Notes: generated by a model not told the origin, from the sequence alone. Positions 25,889 through 34,463 are shown, counted from the first letter of the stretch. The stretch is 64,000 nucleotides of DNA from Streptomyces canus (GCF_030815415.1 NZ_JAUSWW010000001.1:6014001-6078000); one strand, 5' to 3'. A program made the numbers and translations.

Positions 25889-25913
25889 AGCCGAGTCGCA
25901 GGGCGACTCGGCT
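25889..25913 (-). terminator. Attenuator hairpin upstream of cysteine dioxygenase
   Basis: On the minus strand AGCCGAGTCGC pairs perfectly with GCGACTCGGCT (11 bp, 3-nt loop), and a pyrimidine-rich CTTCTGTTC follows. It sits between the leader ORF stop (21 nt away) and the cysteine dioxygenase start. Two upstream blocks, GCGAC (25929-25933) and CGGCT (25916-25920), can pair instead with the 5' arm, which would be an antiterminator. Confidence 0.6.
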
Positions 25914-25933
25914 TCAGCCGGAGCGGGTGTCGC

Positions 25934-26026
25934 TCAACAGCTGGGACAGCAACAGCTACAGCGCGCGCGGGCAGCACCGTGGGACCCGGCGGTGCGGGTC
26001 GAGGTGAGTGCCGAGTTCGCGAGCAT
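25934..26026 (-). CDS. Cys-rich leader peptide (uORF) of cysteine dioxygenase
   Basis: A 30-codon ORF, too short for ordinary gene finding, begins at ATG 26024-26026 (an in-frame GTG lies 6 nt earlier) and ends at TGA 25934-25936. The last nine codons read Arg-Cys-Ser-Cys-Cys-Cys-Pro-Ser-Cys, so five of the final eight residues are Cys. The N-terminal part (MLANSALTSTRTAGSHGAAR) is unremarkable. The stop lies 92 nt before the cysteine dioxygenase start, with a terminator-like hairpin in between. Cys-rich leader ORFs that attenuate operons have been described in mycobacteria. A leader role here is inference from position and composition; the ribosome-binding site is weak. Confidence 0.65.
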   Translation of the reverse strand: MLANSALTSTRTAGSHGAARARCSCCCPSC

Positions 26027-26331
26027 GCCCACAAGGACAGCGGCTCACACCCGGCACTGTCAACTCGACACCGACAAGTGGGACATGTTTCACCTCATCC
26101 GGTCCATCTGTGAGGTGAAAGGTTTGTTCAGAGGTCTACCGGGACACATGGCGCACAACCGGGCGCACGGAACGGGATCGAAGTTCTGGGCGTCCTTCTC
26201 CGTACAGGTCCTGCGCGGGTCGGAAGTTCCCCCGGGCCCTATCTGCTTGTCAAGGTTTATGACGATTTGAACACTTTCTGCTAGGCCTTGGTTCCGCAGA
26301 GTGAATAAGGGGCCCAATAGCAGATCTCGGC

Positions 26332-26361
26332 TTGACTCGCCCGGAGCAGCACACTTGTAAT
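26332..26361 (+). promoter_or_regulatory. Probable whiB promoter
   Basis: TTGACT (26332-26337) and TGTAAT (26356-26361) are separated by 18 nt, a good vegetative sigma factor match, 74 nt upstream of the whiB ATG. The rest of the roughly 400-bp gap back to the cysteine dioxygenase leader is AT-richer than its surroundings and shows no other gene. Confidence 0.6.
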
Positions 26362-26434
26362 TTCACTCGTGTCGTTCAGCCGACATCGGTAACGGCTAGA
26401 TCACGGGGACGCGAAAGACAGACGAGGGGCGCAC

Positions 26435-26698
26435 ATGACCGAGCTGGTGCAGCAACTGCTGGTCGACGACGCGGACGAGGAACTCGGCTGGCAGGAGCGC
26501 GCGCTGTGCGCCCAGACCGACCCCGAGTCCTTCTTCCCCGAGAAGGGTGGCTCCACCCGCGAGGCCAAGAAGGTCTGCCTGTCCTGTGAAGTCCGCTCCG
26601 AGTGCCTCGAGTACGCCCTCGCAAACGACGAGCGGTTCGGCATCTGGGGCGGCCTGTCCGAGCGGGAGCGCCGCCGCCTGAAGAAGGCGGCCGTCTGA
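26435..26698 (+). CDS. whiB: WhiB transcription factor, sporulation septation regulator
   Basis: An 87-residue WhiB with a [4Fe-4S] cluster bound by Cys25, Cys48, Cys51 and Cys57 (C-x2-C-x5-C). The G[I/V]WGG turn follows (GIWGG, 69-73), then the basic AT-hook-like tail ERERRRLKKAAV. It closely matches the classical Streptomyces WhiB, which works with WhiA to halt aerial hyphal growth and start septation. GAGGGG lies 6 nt before the ATG. It is monocistronic. Its place between F420 genes and envelope genes is the same as that of whiB2 in mycobacteria. Confidence 0.97.
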   Translation: MTELVQQLLVDDADEELGWQERALCAQTDPESFFPEKGGSTREAKKVCLSCEVRSECLEYALANDERFGIWGGLSERERRRLKKAAV

Positions 26699-26753
26699 CC
26701 GGTCGGTGCCACATCGCACGCACATACGGGACTTACGGCCCGTCGCAGGTGGG

Positions 26754-26762
26754 TTGTCCACA
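26754..26762 (+). promoter_or_regulatory. Isolated DnaA-box sequence
   Basis: TTGTCCACA, the preferred Streptomyces DnaA box, occurs once in the 180-bp gap between whiB and the large glycosyltransferase. No second box is nearby, so chance is possible. Confidence 0.3.
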
Positions 26763-26878
26763 GGCGGCGGGCCGTCCTCATGCCCAGCCGATAGTGTGGG
26801 CGCTCGTCCGAGACGCCCCGCTGTCCCCTGGGGGCACAGGCGTCCACCGCAGTCCACCGAACCGGGGCCCGTACCTCG

Positions 26879-29800
26879 ATGTCCGTGCACAGCCACACGG
26901 CAGCTCACGACGCTGCCACTCCCGAGTTTCCGCGTCATGTGGTGACCGCGGTCCTCGTCTCCCACGACGGCGCCCGCTGGCTGCCCGACGCGCTCGCCGG
27001 GCTGCTCGGCCAGGAGCGCCCCGTCCAGTTCGCCATGGCCGCCGACACCGGCAGCGCGGACGAGTCCGCGCAGCTGGTCACCCAGGCCCTCGGACCGGAC
27101 CACGTGCTGCACCTCGCCCGCCGCACCGGCTTCGGCCAGGCCGTCGAGGAGGCCAACCGCAGCGCGCCCCTCCTCACCCCCGAGGAGCTGCCGTACCTGA
27201 AGCGGCCCAGCGGCTGGGACCCCGTCACGCGCACGTGGCGCGACGACGCCTACGACCTGCCCGAGCTCCCGCACGGAGAGCCGGTGCAGTGGCTGTGGCT
27301 GCTGCACGACGACTGCGCCCCCGAACCCGACGCCCTGGCCCAGCTGCTGAGGGTCGTGGAGAACGAGCTGGAGCTCGGCCGGGACGACGTCGCCGTCGTG
27401 GGCCCCAAGCTCCGCGGCTGGTACGACAAGCGGCAGCTGCTCGAGGTCGGCGTCACCATCGCCCACTCCGGGCGCCGCTGGACCGGCCTGGACCGCCGCG
27501 AACAGGACCAGGGCCAGCACGACCACGTCCGGCCCGTGCTGGCCGTCTCCACCGCCGGCATGCTCGTGCGCCGCGACATCTTCGACCAGCTCGGCGGCTT
27601 CGACCGACGGCTGCCCCTGATGCGCGACGACGTCGACCTGTGCTGGCGTGCCACGGCCGCCGGCCACCGCGTCCTCGTCGCCCCCGAGGCGGTCGTACGC
27701 CACGCGGAGGCGGCCTCCCGCGAGCGCCGCGCCGTCGACTGCGTGGGCCGCACCGCGGCCTCCCCGCACAAGGTCGACAAGGCGGGCGCCGCCTACACCC
27801 TGCTCGTCAACAGCCGTACGGCCGTGCTGCCCTGGGTCCTGCTGCGACTCGTCGTCGGCACGGTGCTGCGGACGGTCGCCAACCTCGTCGGCAAGGTCCC
27901 CGGACAGGCCCTCGACGAGATCCGCGGCCTGCTCGGCACACTGCTGCGGCCCGAGCGGATCATCGCCGGCCGCCGCAGGCGCGGCACACCGGTGGTCGAC
28001 AAGGGTGAGATGCGGCCGCTGTTCCCGCCACCCGGCGCGACCGTGCGGGCCACCGTCGAACAGGTCGCCGGCGACCTGTTCGGCAGCTCCGACCCCGAAG
28101 CCACCTCAGGAGCGGGACGGCACGGCGGCGCGGTCGAGTCCGGACCCGGCGGCGACGACGCCGACTTCCTGGAGATCGAGCAGTTCGCCCGCGTCAAGCG
28201 CATCGCCCGCAAGCCGGGACCGGTGCTCTTCCTGGTGCTGCTGCTCGTCTCACTGGCCGCCTGCCGTGCACTCCTCGGCGCCGGCGCGCTCACGGGCGGC
28301 GCCCTGCTGCCCGCCCCGGCCGACTCCGGCGAACTGTGGTCGCGCTACCTCGACTCCTGGCACGCGGTCGGAGCCGGAGGAGCCACGTCGGCGCCGCCGT
28401 ACCTGGCGTTCGTCGCGATGCTCTCCTCCCTGCTGTTCGGGTCGACGGGCCTCGCCATCACGGTCCTGCTCGTCTGCTCGGTGCCACTGGCCGGCGTCAC
28501 CGCCTACTTCGCCTCCCGCCCGCTCGTCGAGTCGCGGCTCCTGCGCGCCTGGGCGGCCGTCGTCTACGCCTTCCTGCCCGCCGCCACCGGCGCGCTCGCC
28601 GGCGGCCGCCTCGGCACCGCCGTCCTCGCGATCCTGCTGCCGCTCATCGCCCGCGCGGGCATCGCGGCATCCGGCCTCGCGAACACCTCGGACGCGCGCG
28701 GCAGTTGGCGCGCCACCTGGGCGTACGCCCTGCTGCTGACGGTCACCACCGCGTTCACGCCGATCATCTGGCCCCTCGCGCTGCTCCTCGGCCTCGGCGT
28801 CCTGGCCGTGCGCCGCGCCGACATCACCGCCTACGGCCTGCGTTTCCTGGCCCAGCTCGGCACGCCCCTGCTGATCCTCGCGCCCTGGTCGCTCACGCTG
28901 CTCCCGTTCGGGTTCTTCGACGAGGCGGGCCTCGCGTACGGCTCCTCGGCCGCCTCCGCCCTCGACCTGCTCGGCGCCAGCCCCGGCGGCCCCGGCACGG
29001 TCAGCGGGCTGATGCTCATCGGCGTCGTGCTGGCCGCGCTGGCCGCCCTGCTGCGCTCGGAGCGTCAGTTCGGCATCTGGACGGCCTGGACGGTCGCCCT
29101 GGCGGGCCTCGTCTTCGCGGTCCTGTCCAACGGCTCGGCCTGGGCGGGCCCGGCCACCCTCGTCTACGGCCTCGCCCTGCTGGCGGCCGCCGTGCTCGGC
29201 GCCGACGGCGCACGCGCGCGTGTCGCCGAACAGAGCTTCGGCTGGCGCCAGCCGGTCGCCGCGCTGATCGCCTTCGCCGCCGCAGCGGGCCCGCTGCTCG
29301 TCGCCGCCGGCTGGATGCTCGGCGGCGCCGACGGCCCCATCAAGCGACGCGACCCGGTCCAGGTGCCCGCGTTCGTCGCCGAGGACAGCAACAACCGCGA
29401 CCGGGCCCGCACCCTCGTCCTGGACAGCGACTCCACCGCCCACGTCGGCTACATGCTGGTCCGCGGTTCCGGCGCCCGGCTCGGCGACGCCGAACTCACC
29501 GCCGCCGACGGCGAGAACAGCCGCCTCGACAAGGTCGTCGCCAACCTCGTCGCCGGTTCCGGCGCCGACCAGTCCGACCAGCTCGGCAAGTTCGCGGTGC
29601 GCTATGTCCTGGTCCACAAGGGCGCCCCGCGCGAGGTCACCCGCGTCCTGGACGCCACCCCGGGCCTGACCCGGCTCAGCGAGCAGAACCGCAGCGCGCT
29701 GTGGCGCGTCGACCAGGACGTCGCCCGCGCCACCATCGTCAGCGGCTCCGGCGCCCCGACGCTCGTCGCCGCGGGACCCGTCGAGATCCACACCACGATC

Positions 29801-30511
29801 CCGGCCGGCGCCGACGGCCGCACCCTGCGCCTCGCCGACACCGCCGCCGAGGGCTGGACGGCCACCCTGGACGGCAGGCCGCTGACCGCCAAGACGGTCG
29901 ACGGCTGGGCCCAGGGCTTCGAACTACCGGCTTCCGGCGGCAGGCTGGACGTCGTCTACGACGACCCGATCACCCACACCGCCTGGCTGTGGGTGCAGGG
30001 TTCCCTCGCGGTCGTCCTCGTGGTGCTCGCCCTGCCGGGCCGGCGCCGCGACATCGACGACGACCTCCCCGAGGAGGAGCGCGCGATCCCCGCCCAGGCG
30101 GTGGAGGGCGAGGGCCGCCGCGCCCGCCGTCTGCGCGCCCAGGCCGAGGCCGAGGAGGCCGCCCAGGGCGACGAGCCCGTCTCTCCTCCTTCGGAGGAGA
30201 CCCCGGTGCCCGTTCCGCAGCAGCAGGCCTACGGGATGGACCAGGCGAGTTACCAGGGCGCCGAGTACCACGCCTACGGCGGTGACCAGTACCAGGCCGC
30301 CCAGCAGTACCCGGCGGGCGGCTACGACCAGCAGAGCTACGCGGACCCCTACCAGGGCGGCCAGTACGACCCGTACGCGTACGGCGGACAGGCGCAGCAG
30401 CCGTCGTACGACCAGTACGGGCAGCCGTACGACCAGGGTTACGACGCGACGTACGACCCGGCGCAGCCGCAGCAGCACGGCGGCGAGCACCCCGACGGGA
30501 GCCAGCAGTGA
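26879..30511 (+). CDS. Giant membrane glycosyltransferase (GT2) with Tyr/Gln-rich tail
   Basis: A 1210-residue protein. Residues 20-330 form a GT2 domain (VVTAVLVSHDGARWLPDALAGL, WLWLLHDDCAPEPDAL, and MRDDVDLCWRATAAGHRV). A soluble linker (about 380-440) is followed by some ten membrane helices (about 445-820) and a C-terminal beta-rich extracellular-type part, FELPASGGRLDVVYDDP. After a last helix comes a 140-residue tail: Arg/Glu-rich, then Tyr/Gln/Gly-rich (DQYQAAQQYPAGGYDQQ). Relatives in mycolic-acid bacteria lie in the same neighbourhood and are thought to act in envelope polysaccharide synthesis. Donor and acceptor are unknown. The stop overlaps the next gene by 4 nt. Confidence 0.85.
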   Translation: MSVHSHTAAHDAATPEFPRHVVTAVLVSHDGARWLPDALAGLLGQERPVQFAMAADTGSADESAQLVTQALGPDHVLHLARRTGFGQAVEEANRSAPLLTPEELPYLKRPSGWDPVTRTWRDDAYDLPELPHGEPVQWLWLLHDDCAPEPDALAQLLRVVENELELGRDDVAVVGPKLRGWYDKRQLLEVGVTIAHSGRRWTGLDRREQDQGQHDHVRPVLAVSTAGMLVRRDIFDQLGGFDRRLPLMRDDVDLCWRATAAGHRVLVAPEAVVRHAEAASRERRAVDCVGRTAASPHKVDKAGAAYTLLVNSRTAVLPWVLLRLVVGTVLRTVANLVGKVPGQALDEIRGLLGTLLRPERIIAGRRRRGTPVVDKGEMRPLFPPPGATVRATVEQVAGDLFGSSDPEATSGAGRHGGAVESGPGGDDADFLEIEQFARVKRIARKPGPVLFLVLLLVSLAACRALLGAGALTGGALLPAPADSGELWSRYLDSWHAVGAGGATSAPPYLAFVAMLSSLLFGSTGLAITVLLVCSVPLAGVTAYFASRPLVESRLLRAWAAVVYAFLPAATGALAGGRLGTAVLAILLPLIARAGIAASGLANTSDARGSWRATWAYALLLTVTTAFTPIIWPLALLLGLGVLAVRRADITAYGLRFLAQLGTPLLILAPWSLTLLPFGFFDEAGLAYGSSAASALDLLGASPGGPGTVSGLMLIGVVLAALAALLRSERQFGIWTAWTVALAGLVFAVLSNGSAWAGPATLVYGLALLAAAVLGADGARARVAEQSFGWRQPVAALIAFAAAAGPLLVAAGWMLGGADGPIKRRDPVQVPAFVAEDSNNRDRARTLVLDSDSTAHVGYMLVRGSGARLGDAELTAADGENSRLDKVVANLVAGSGADQSDQLGKFAVRYVLVHKGAPREVTRVLDATPGLTRLSEQNRSALWRVDQDVARATIVSGSGAPTLVAAGPVEIHTTIPAGADGRTLRLADTAAEGWTATLDGRPLTAKTVDGWAQGFELPASGGRLDVVYDDPITHTAWLWVQGSLAVVLVVLALPGRRRDIDDDLPEEERAIPAQAVEGEGRRARRLRAQAEAEEAAQGDEPVSPPSEETPVPVPQQQAYGMDQASYQGAEYHAYGGDQYQAAQQYPAGGYDQQSYADPYQGGQYDPYAYGGQAQQPSYDQYGQPYDQGYDATYDPAQPQQHGGEHPDGSQQ

Positions 30512-31998
30512 ACCGCACCACCGTGTCCCTGTTCGCCTGTGTGACCGCCCTCGCCGCCGTCACCGGGTTCGCCACGCTCACCTCGCCCGACGCGTCCGGC
30601 ACGGACACCGCCACGACCGCCACCGAGCTGCCCGTGGAGCGCACGAGCCTGTTGTGCCCGAGCCCGAGCATCTCCGACCTCGCCGAGACGTCGTACACGT
30701 CCTTCACGCCCGTCACCAAGGGCGCGGGCAGCGACGGTGAGGCCGAACTCGTCTCCGCCGCGCAGGAGTCGCAGGACGGGAAGAAGTCCGGCAAGAAGAA
30801 GGCCGACAAGCCGGTCCTCACCCCGAAGGAACCCGGCACCCCGGTGACGGGCGACACCTCCGGCGGTGACTCCCCGGCGCTCATCGGGACCGCCGAGGGC
30901 CAGTTCGCGCCCGGTTGGACCGTGCAGGAGACCACCGAGGTCGCCGCCGGCACCGGACGCGGCCTGCAAGGCGTCAACTGCACCGCGGCCGACACGGAGT
31001 TCTGGTTCCCCGGTGCCAGCACCGACGCGGACCGCACCGACTACGTCCACCTGACCAACCCCGACGACTCGGCGGCCGTCGTCGACGTCGAGCTGTACGG
31101 CAAGGACGGTGCGCTGGAGGCCCCGGCCGGCGAGGACATCACCGTCCCGCCGCACTCCAGCGAGCCGATCCTGCTGTCCACGCTCGTCAGCGACAAGCAG
31201 ACCAACCTGACCGTGCACGTCAACGTCCGCAGCGGCCGGGTCGGGGCCGCCGTACAGGCCCTCGACGACAAGATCGGCGGCGACTGGCTGGCGGCGTCCA
31301 CGGACCCGGCGGGCAGTCTCGTGCTGCCGGGCATCCCCAAGGACGCCACCGATGTGCGCCTGGTCGTCTTCACGCCGGGTGACGCCGACGCCGACCTGAA
31401 GGTGCAGCTCGCCTCGCCGTCCGGGCTGATCACGCCCGCCGGGAACGAGACCCTGCACGTCAAGGCGGGCATGACGACCGCGGTCGACCTGGGCGACGTC
31501 ATGCGCGGGGAGGCCGGTTCGCTGGTGCTGACGCCGACCGACGAGTCCGTGCCGGTCGTCGCGGCGGTCCGGGTCACCCGTGGCAAGGGTGACCAGAAGG
31601 AGACCGCTTTCATTCCGGCCACGCGCGCGGTGGGCACGCGCGCGACGGTCGTCGACAACAGTGCCAAGGGCACCACGCTGTCCCTCGTGGCCCCCGGCCG
31701 CGGCGCGCAGGTCGAGGTGACCGCGTCGGCGGGCAGCGGCGGTGGCAAGGCGGCCTCGAAGACGTACACGATCAAGGGCGGCACCACGCAGGACATCGAA
31801 CTGCCGGTCCCGAGCGGTCTGAAGGGCACGTACGCGCTGACCGTCGAGCCGGTGTCGGGCGGCCCGGTCTACGCGGCCCGGACCCTGACGGACACGCAGG
31901 ACGGTGTCCCGGGCTTCACGGTGCAGACGCTGCCGGACGACCGGGGCATGGTCGAGGTGCCGCAGGCCGATCAGGACGTGTCGGTGCTGCAGAGGTAG
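30508..31998 (+). CDS. DUF5719 family exported protein
   Basis: A 496-residue protein with an N-terminal signal or anchor (TTVSLFACVTALAAVTGFATL), then a low-complexity Lys/Gly linker (about 85-115). The rest is a long beta-rich part with repeated immunoglobulin-like stretches (TDYVHLTNPDDSAAVVDVELYG, LTVHVNVRSGRVGAAVQALD). This matches the actinobacterial DUF5719 family, of unknown function. The GTG start overlaps the stop of the glycosyltransferase (GTGA), so the two proteins are made together, and this one probably serves the transferase at the outer face of the membrane. Two Cys in the mature part (LLCPSPS, NCTAAD) could form a disulfide. Confidence 0.8.
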   Translation: MNRTTVSLFACVTALAAVTGFATLTSPDASGTDTATTATELPVERTSLLCPSPSISDLAETSYTSFTPVTKGAGSDGEAELVSAAQESQDGKKSGKKKADKPVLTPKEPGTPVTGDTSGGDSPALIGTAEGQFAPGWTVQETTEVAAGTGRGLQGVNCTAADTEFWFPGASTDADRTDYVHLTNPDDSAAVVDVELYGKDGALEAPAGEDITVPPHSSEPILLSTLVSDKQTNLTVHVNVRSGRVGAAVQALDDKIGGDWLAASTDPAGSLVLPGIPKDATDVRLVVFTPGDADADLKVQLASPSGLITPAGNETLHVKAGMTTAVDLGDVMRGEAGSLVLTPTDESVPVVAAVRVTRGKGDQKETAFIPATRAVGTRATVVDNSAKGTTLSLVAPGRGAQVEVTASAGSGGGKAASKTYTIKGGTTQDIELPVPSGLKGTYALTVEPVSGGPVYAARTLTDTQDGVPGFTVQTLPDDRGMVEVPQADQDVSVLQR

Positions 31999-32004
31999 GG
32001 CCGG

Positions 32005-32448
32005 TCAGTCCTCGCCGTAGCGCGGGTCGACGGTCTCGGGCGTGAGGCCCAGCAGCTCGGCGACCTGTTCGACGACGATCTCGTGCACCAGGGCCGCGCG
32101 TTCGTCGCGGCCCTTGGTCCGGATCTCCACGGGGCGCCGGTACACCACCACGCGCCCGGGACGTCCCTCGCGCGCGGGAATCGTGCCGCCGAGGGGGACC
32201 GCCTCGTCGTTCCAGGTCTCGCCCTCCAGCCGGGGTACTTCCAGCACGAGGAAATCGATGTCGGCGAGCTGCGGCCACCGTCGTTCCAGGCGCTCCACGG
32301 AGTCCTGCACCAAGTCCGCGAACGCGTCGGCACGGCTTGCCGCGAGCGGTACCTGGGGCGGGGCGATCGGGCCACGCATGCCCCTGCCGTGGCGATCACG
32401 TCGGCGGGGCCCGGGGGCGGCGGCACGGGGCGGTACGGGGTTGTCCAT
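32005..32448 (-). CDS. Zincin-like metallopeptidase family protein
   Basis: A 147-residue cytosolic protein of the small metallopeptidase family found beside whiB in actinobacteria. A basic N-terminus (RRRDRHGRGMRGP) precedes the core: FADLVQDSVERLERRWPQLADIDFLVLEVP, VVVYRRPVEIR and the helix ALVHEIVVEQVAELLG. The helix carries HExxxE rather than the HExxH of true zincins, so peptidase activity is doubtful. ATG 32448 was chosen; GTG 32451 is adjacent. It is convergent with the DUF5719 gene (6 bp apart) and divergent from DUF3499. Confidence 0.82.
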   Translation of the reverse strand: MDNPVPPRAAAPGPRRRDRHGRGMRGPIAPPQVPLAASRADAFADLVQDSVERLERRWPQLADIDFLVLEVPRLEGETWNDEAVPLGGTIPAREGRPGRVVVYRRPVEIRTKGRDERAALVHEIVVEQVAELLGLTPETVDPRYGED

Positions 32449-32743
32449 CACTGGTGAAGCGTAGTCCCCGGCGGGGCCGGGTGCCCGGGGCCCACGCGGT
32501 GCCCGGACGGTGTTCGGCCGCCACATACGGCATGTCGCGGGATGACCATTCCGGCCAAGGTTGGGCTCGATTCCGTATCTCTCCGAGACCGGTGATCTCA
32601 AGGCAATTGACCGTGTTTGTACCGGCTGATGATCGGACCGCAGCTCGTCCGAGATCTTGGAAAGCGGTGTCTATGCAGGTCAGTGAGGTGTGACCGGAGA
32701 GGCGTGTGGGGCGTTTCACACCACGACACGGTGGAGTGACCTG

Positions 32744-33163
32744 GTGGAGAGTCGTCGCGGCCCGCTCAGGAGTGCGGTACCGTCCAACATCGTGAGCCCT
32801 GTACGTCGCTGTTCGCGCACCGCTTGCGGCCGCCCCGCCGTCGCGACGCTGACGTACGTCTACGCCGACTCGACCGCGGTCCTCGGCCCGCTCGCCACCT
32901 ACGCGGAACCCCACTGCTACGACCTGTGCGCCGAGCACTCCGAGCGTCTCACCGCCCCCCGTGGCTGGGAGGTCGTCCGGCTCCTCGACAGTTCGACCCC
33001 CGCCCGTCCCAGCGGTGACGACCTGGAAGCGCTTGCCAACGCGGTCCGCGAGGCGGCACGTCCGCAGGAGCGCGCCGCACAGGCCGGCGGAGGACGTGCG
33101 GCGGACCCGATGGAGGTCGCTCGCCGCGGCCATCTGCGGGTGCTGCGCTCGCCCGACAGCTGA
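32744..33163 (+). CDS. DUF3499 family protein
   Basis: A 139-residue actinobacterial DUF3499 protein of unknown function. The core has CSRTACGRPAVATLTYVYADSTAVLGPLATYAEPHCYDLCAEHSERLTAPRGWEVVRL, with four Cys (two CxxxxC-type pairs) that probably bind zinc. An Ala/Arg-rich tail follows. GTG 32744 was chosen because GGTGGAG lies 7 nt before it; GTG 32792 is the next candidate. The same gene sits between whiB2 and manB in mycobacteria. Confidence 0.85.
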   Translation: MESRRGPLRSAVPSNIVSPVRRCSRTACGRPAVATLTYVYADSTAVLGPLATYAEPHCYDLCAEHSERLTAPRGWEVVRLLDSSTPARPSGDDLEALANAVREAARPQERAAQAGGGRAADPMEVARRGHLRVLRSPDS

Positions 33164-33297
33164 GCCGGTTCTCCCAGGCTCGCCCGACTGCCCCGTTCTT
33201 GTGTGCGTTCGGTGCACATTCCGCTCAGTGACGCACGCCCATTGACGACCGCTTGGCGCGGACACGACCATTCCGGAAGCCGAAACGAGAAATCGCT

Positions 33298-33312
33298 TTC
33301 CGTATAACGGAA
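33298..33312. promoter_or_regulatory. Palindromic operator candidate before the permease
   Basis: TTCCGT-ATA-ACGGAA is a perfect 15-nt palindrome 26 nt before the permease start, followed by three AATCGG repeats. It resembles the short palindromes bound by IclR- or GntR-type regulators; the regulator is unknown. Confidence 0.45.
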
Positions 33313-34213
33313 TCGGAATCGGAATCGGGGAGGCGCCCGTGTACGTCCAGGAACTGGAACCCGTCGCCGACTCACTGGGCCTGTCCGCCCTCGTCGCCAC
33401 GCTGCCCCTGGTGATCGTCCTCGTCCTGCTCGGCGGCGTCCGCCTCAAAGCCCATCTCGCGGGCCTCACCGGCCTTCTGGCGGCCGTTCTGGTCGCCTGG
33501 CTCGCGTACGGCATGCCCCTGGGACAGACGCTCTCCAGCGGCGCCCAGGGAGCCGTCTTCGGCCTCTTCCCCATCCTGTGGATCGTCGTCAACGCCCTGT
33601 GGGTGTACCGGATGACGGTCCGCACCCGGCACTTCGACATGCTGCGCCGCTCCTTCGGGCGGCTCTCCGACGACCCGCGCATCCAGGCCCTCGTCGTCGC
33701 CTTCTGCTTCGGCGCCCTCCTGGAAGCCCTCGCCGGCTTCGGGGCGCCCGTCGCGATCTGCTCGGTCATGCTCGTCGCGCTCGGCTTCGACCCGGTGCGC
33801 GCGGCGGTCGTCGCGCTGGTCGCCAACACCGCGCCGGTCGCCTTCGGCGCGATGGGCACACCGGTCGTGACGCTCGCCCAGGTGACGGAACTGCCCCTGG
33901 ACACCGTCGCGTCCGTGGTCGGGCGGCAAACCCCGCTGCTGGCCCTCGTGGTGCCGCTCGTGCTGGTCTACCTCGTCGACGGGCGGCGCGGCCTCAGGCA
34001 GACCTGGGTGCCCGCCCTGGCCTGCGGAACCGCCTTCGCCGTCGGCCAGTTCGTCGCCTCCAACTACGTCTCCGCCCAACTCGCCGACATCGGCGCCGCC
34101 TTGCTCGGCGCGGCCGCCCTCGTCGCCGTCCCCCGCGGCCGCGTGCCCGCCACCGAGTCCGTACGCGCGTCCGTGCTGACTGGCGTCCGCAGCGAGGAGT
34201 TGGACGAGAAGGA

Positions 34214-34263
34214 GGGCCTGTGCCGCTCATCACCCCTGACGGGAGGACGAGCGGCACAGGCCC
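34214..34263. terminator. 15-bp perfect hairpin in the foreign insert
   Basis: Arms 34214-34228 and 34249-34263 are perfect reverse complements around a 20-nt loop that itself contains CCCCTGACGGGAGG. It is placed like a terminator just downstream of the minus-strand ORF fragment ending at 34269. Confidence 0.6.
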
Positions 34264-34268
34264 CGGTG

Positions 34269-34463
34269 CTACGACTGGCCCTTCGTCAACCACCCGTCCA
34301 GAGTGGAGCGGGCTTGCTGCTCGGACCACTGATGGCTTCGGTGGGGCCAGGCTGCGTCCAACTGCTCGGCGAGCAGTAGGGACACGATTGACTGCGCCCC
34401 CCCACCTAGCGCGGTCGACACCCCGTACAACCGGGTCCACCGGACGTATCCGGAGTTGTGCCT
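34269..34463 (-). pseudogene. Unrecognised gene fragment (3' end) inside the permease
   Basis: A minus-strand open frame of about 64 codons has protein-like composition (YGVSTALGGGAQSIVSLL, then LDAAWPHRSHQWSEQQARS) and ends in TAG, followed 5 nt later by a terminator-like hairpin. It has no start of its own: the frame is opened by a stop at 34464. It looks like the 3' end of another gene carried in with its terminator when the permease was disrupted. I do not recognise the family. Confidence 0.45.
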
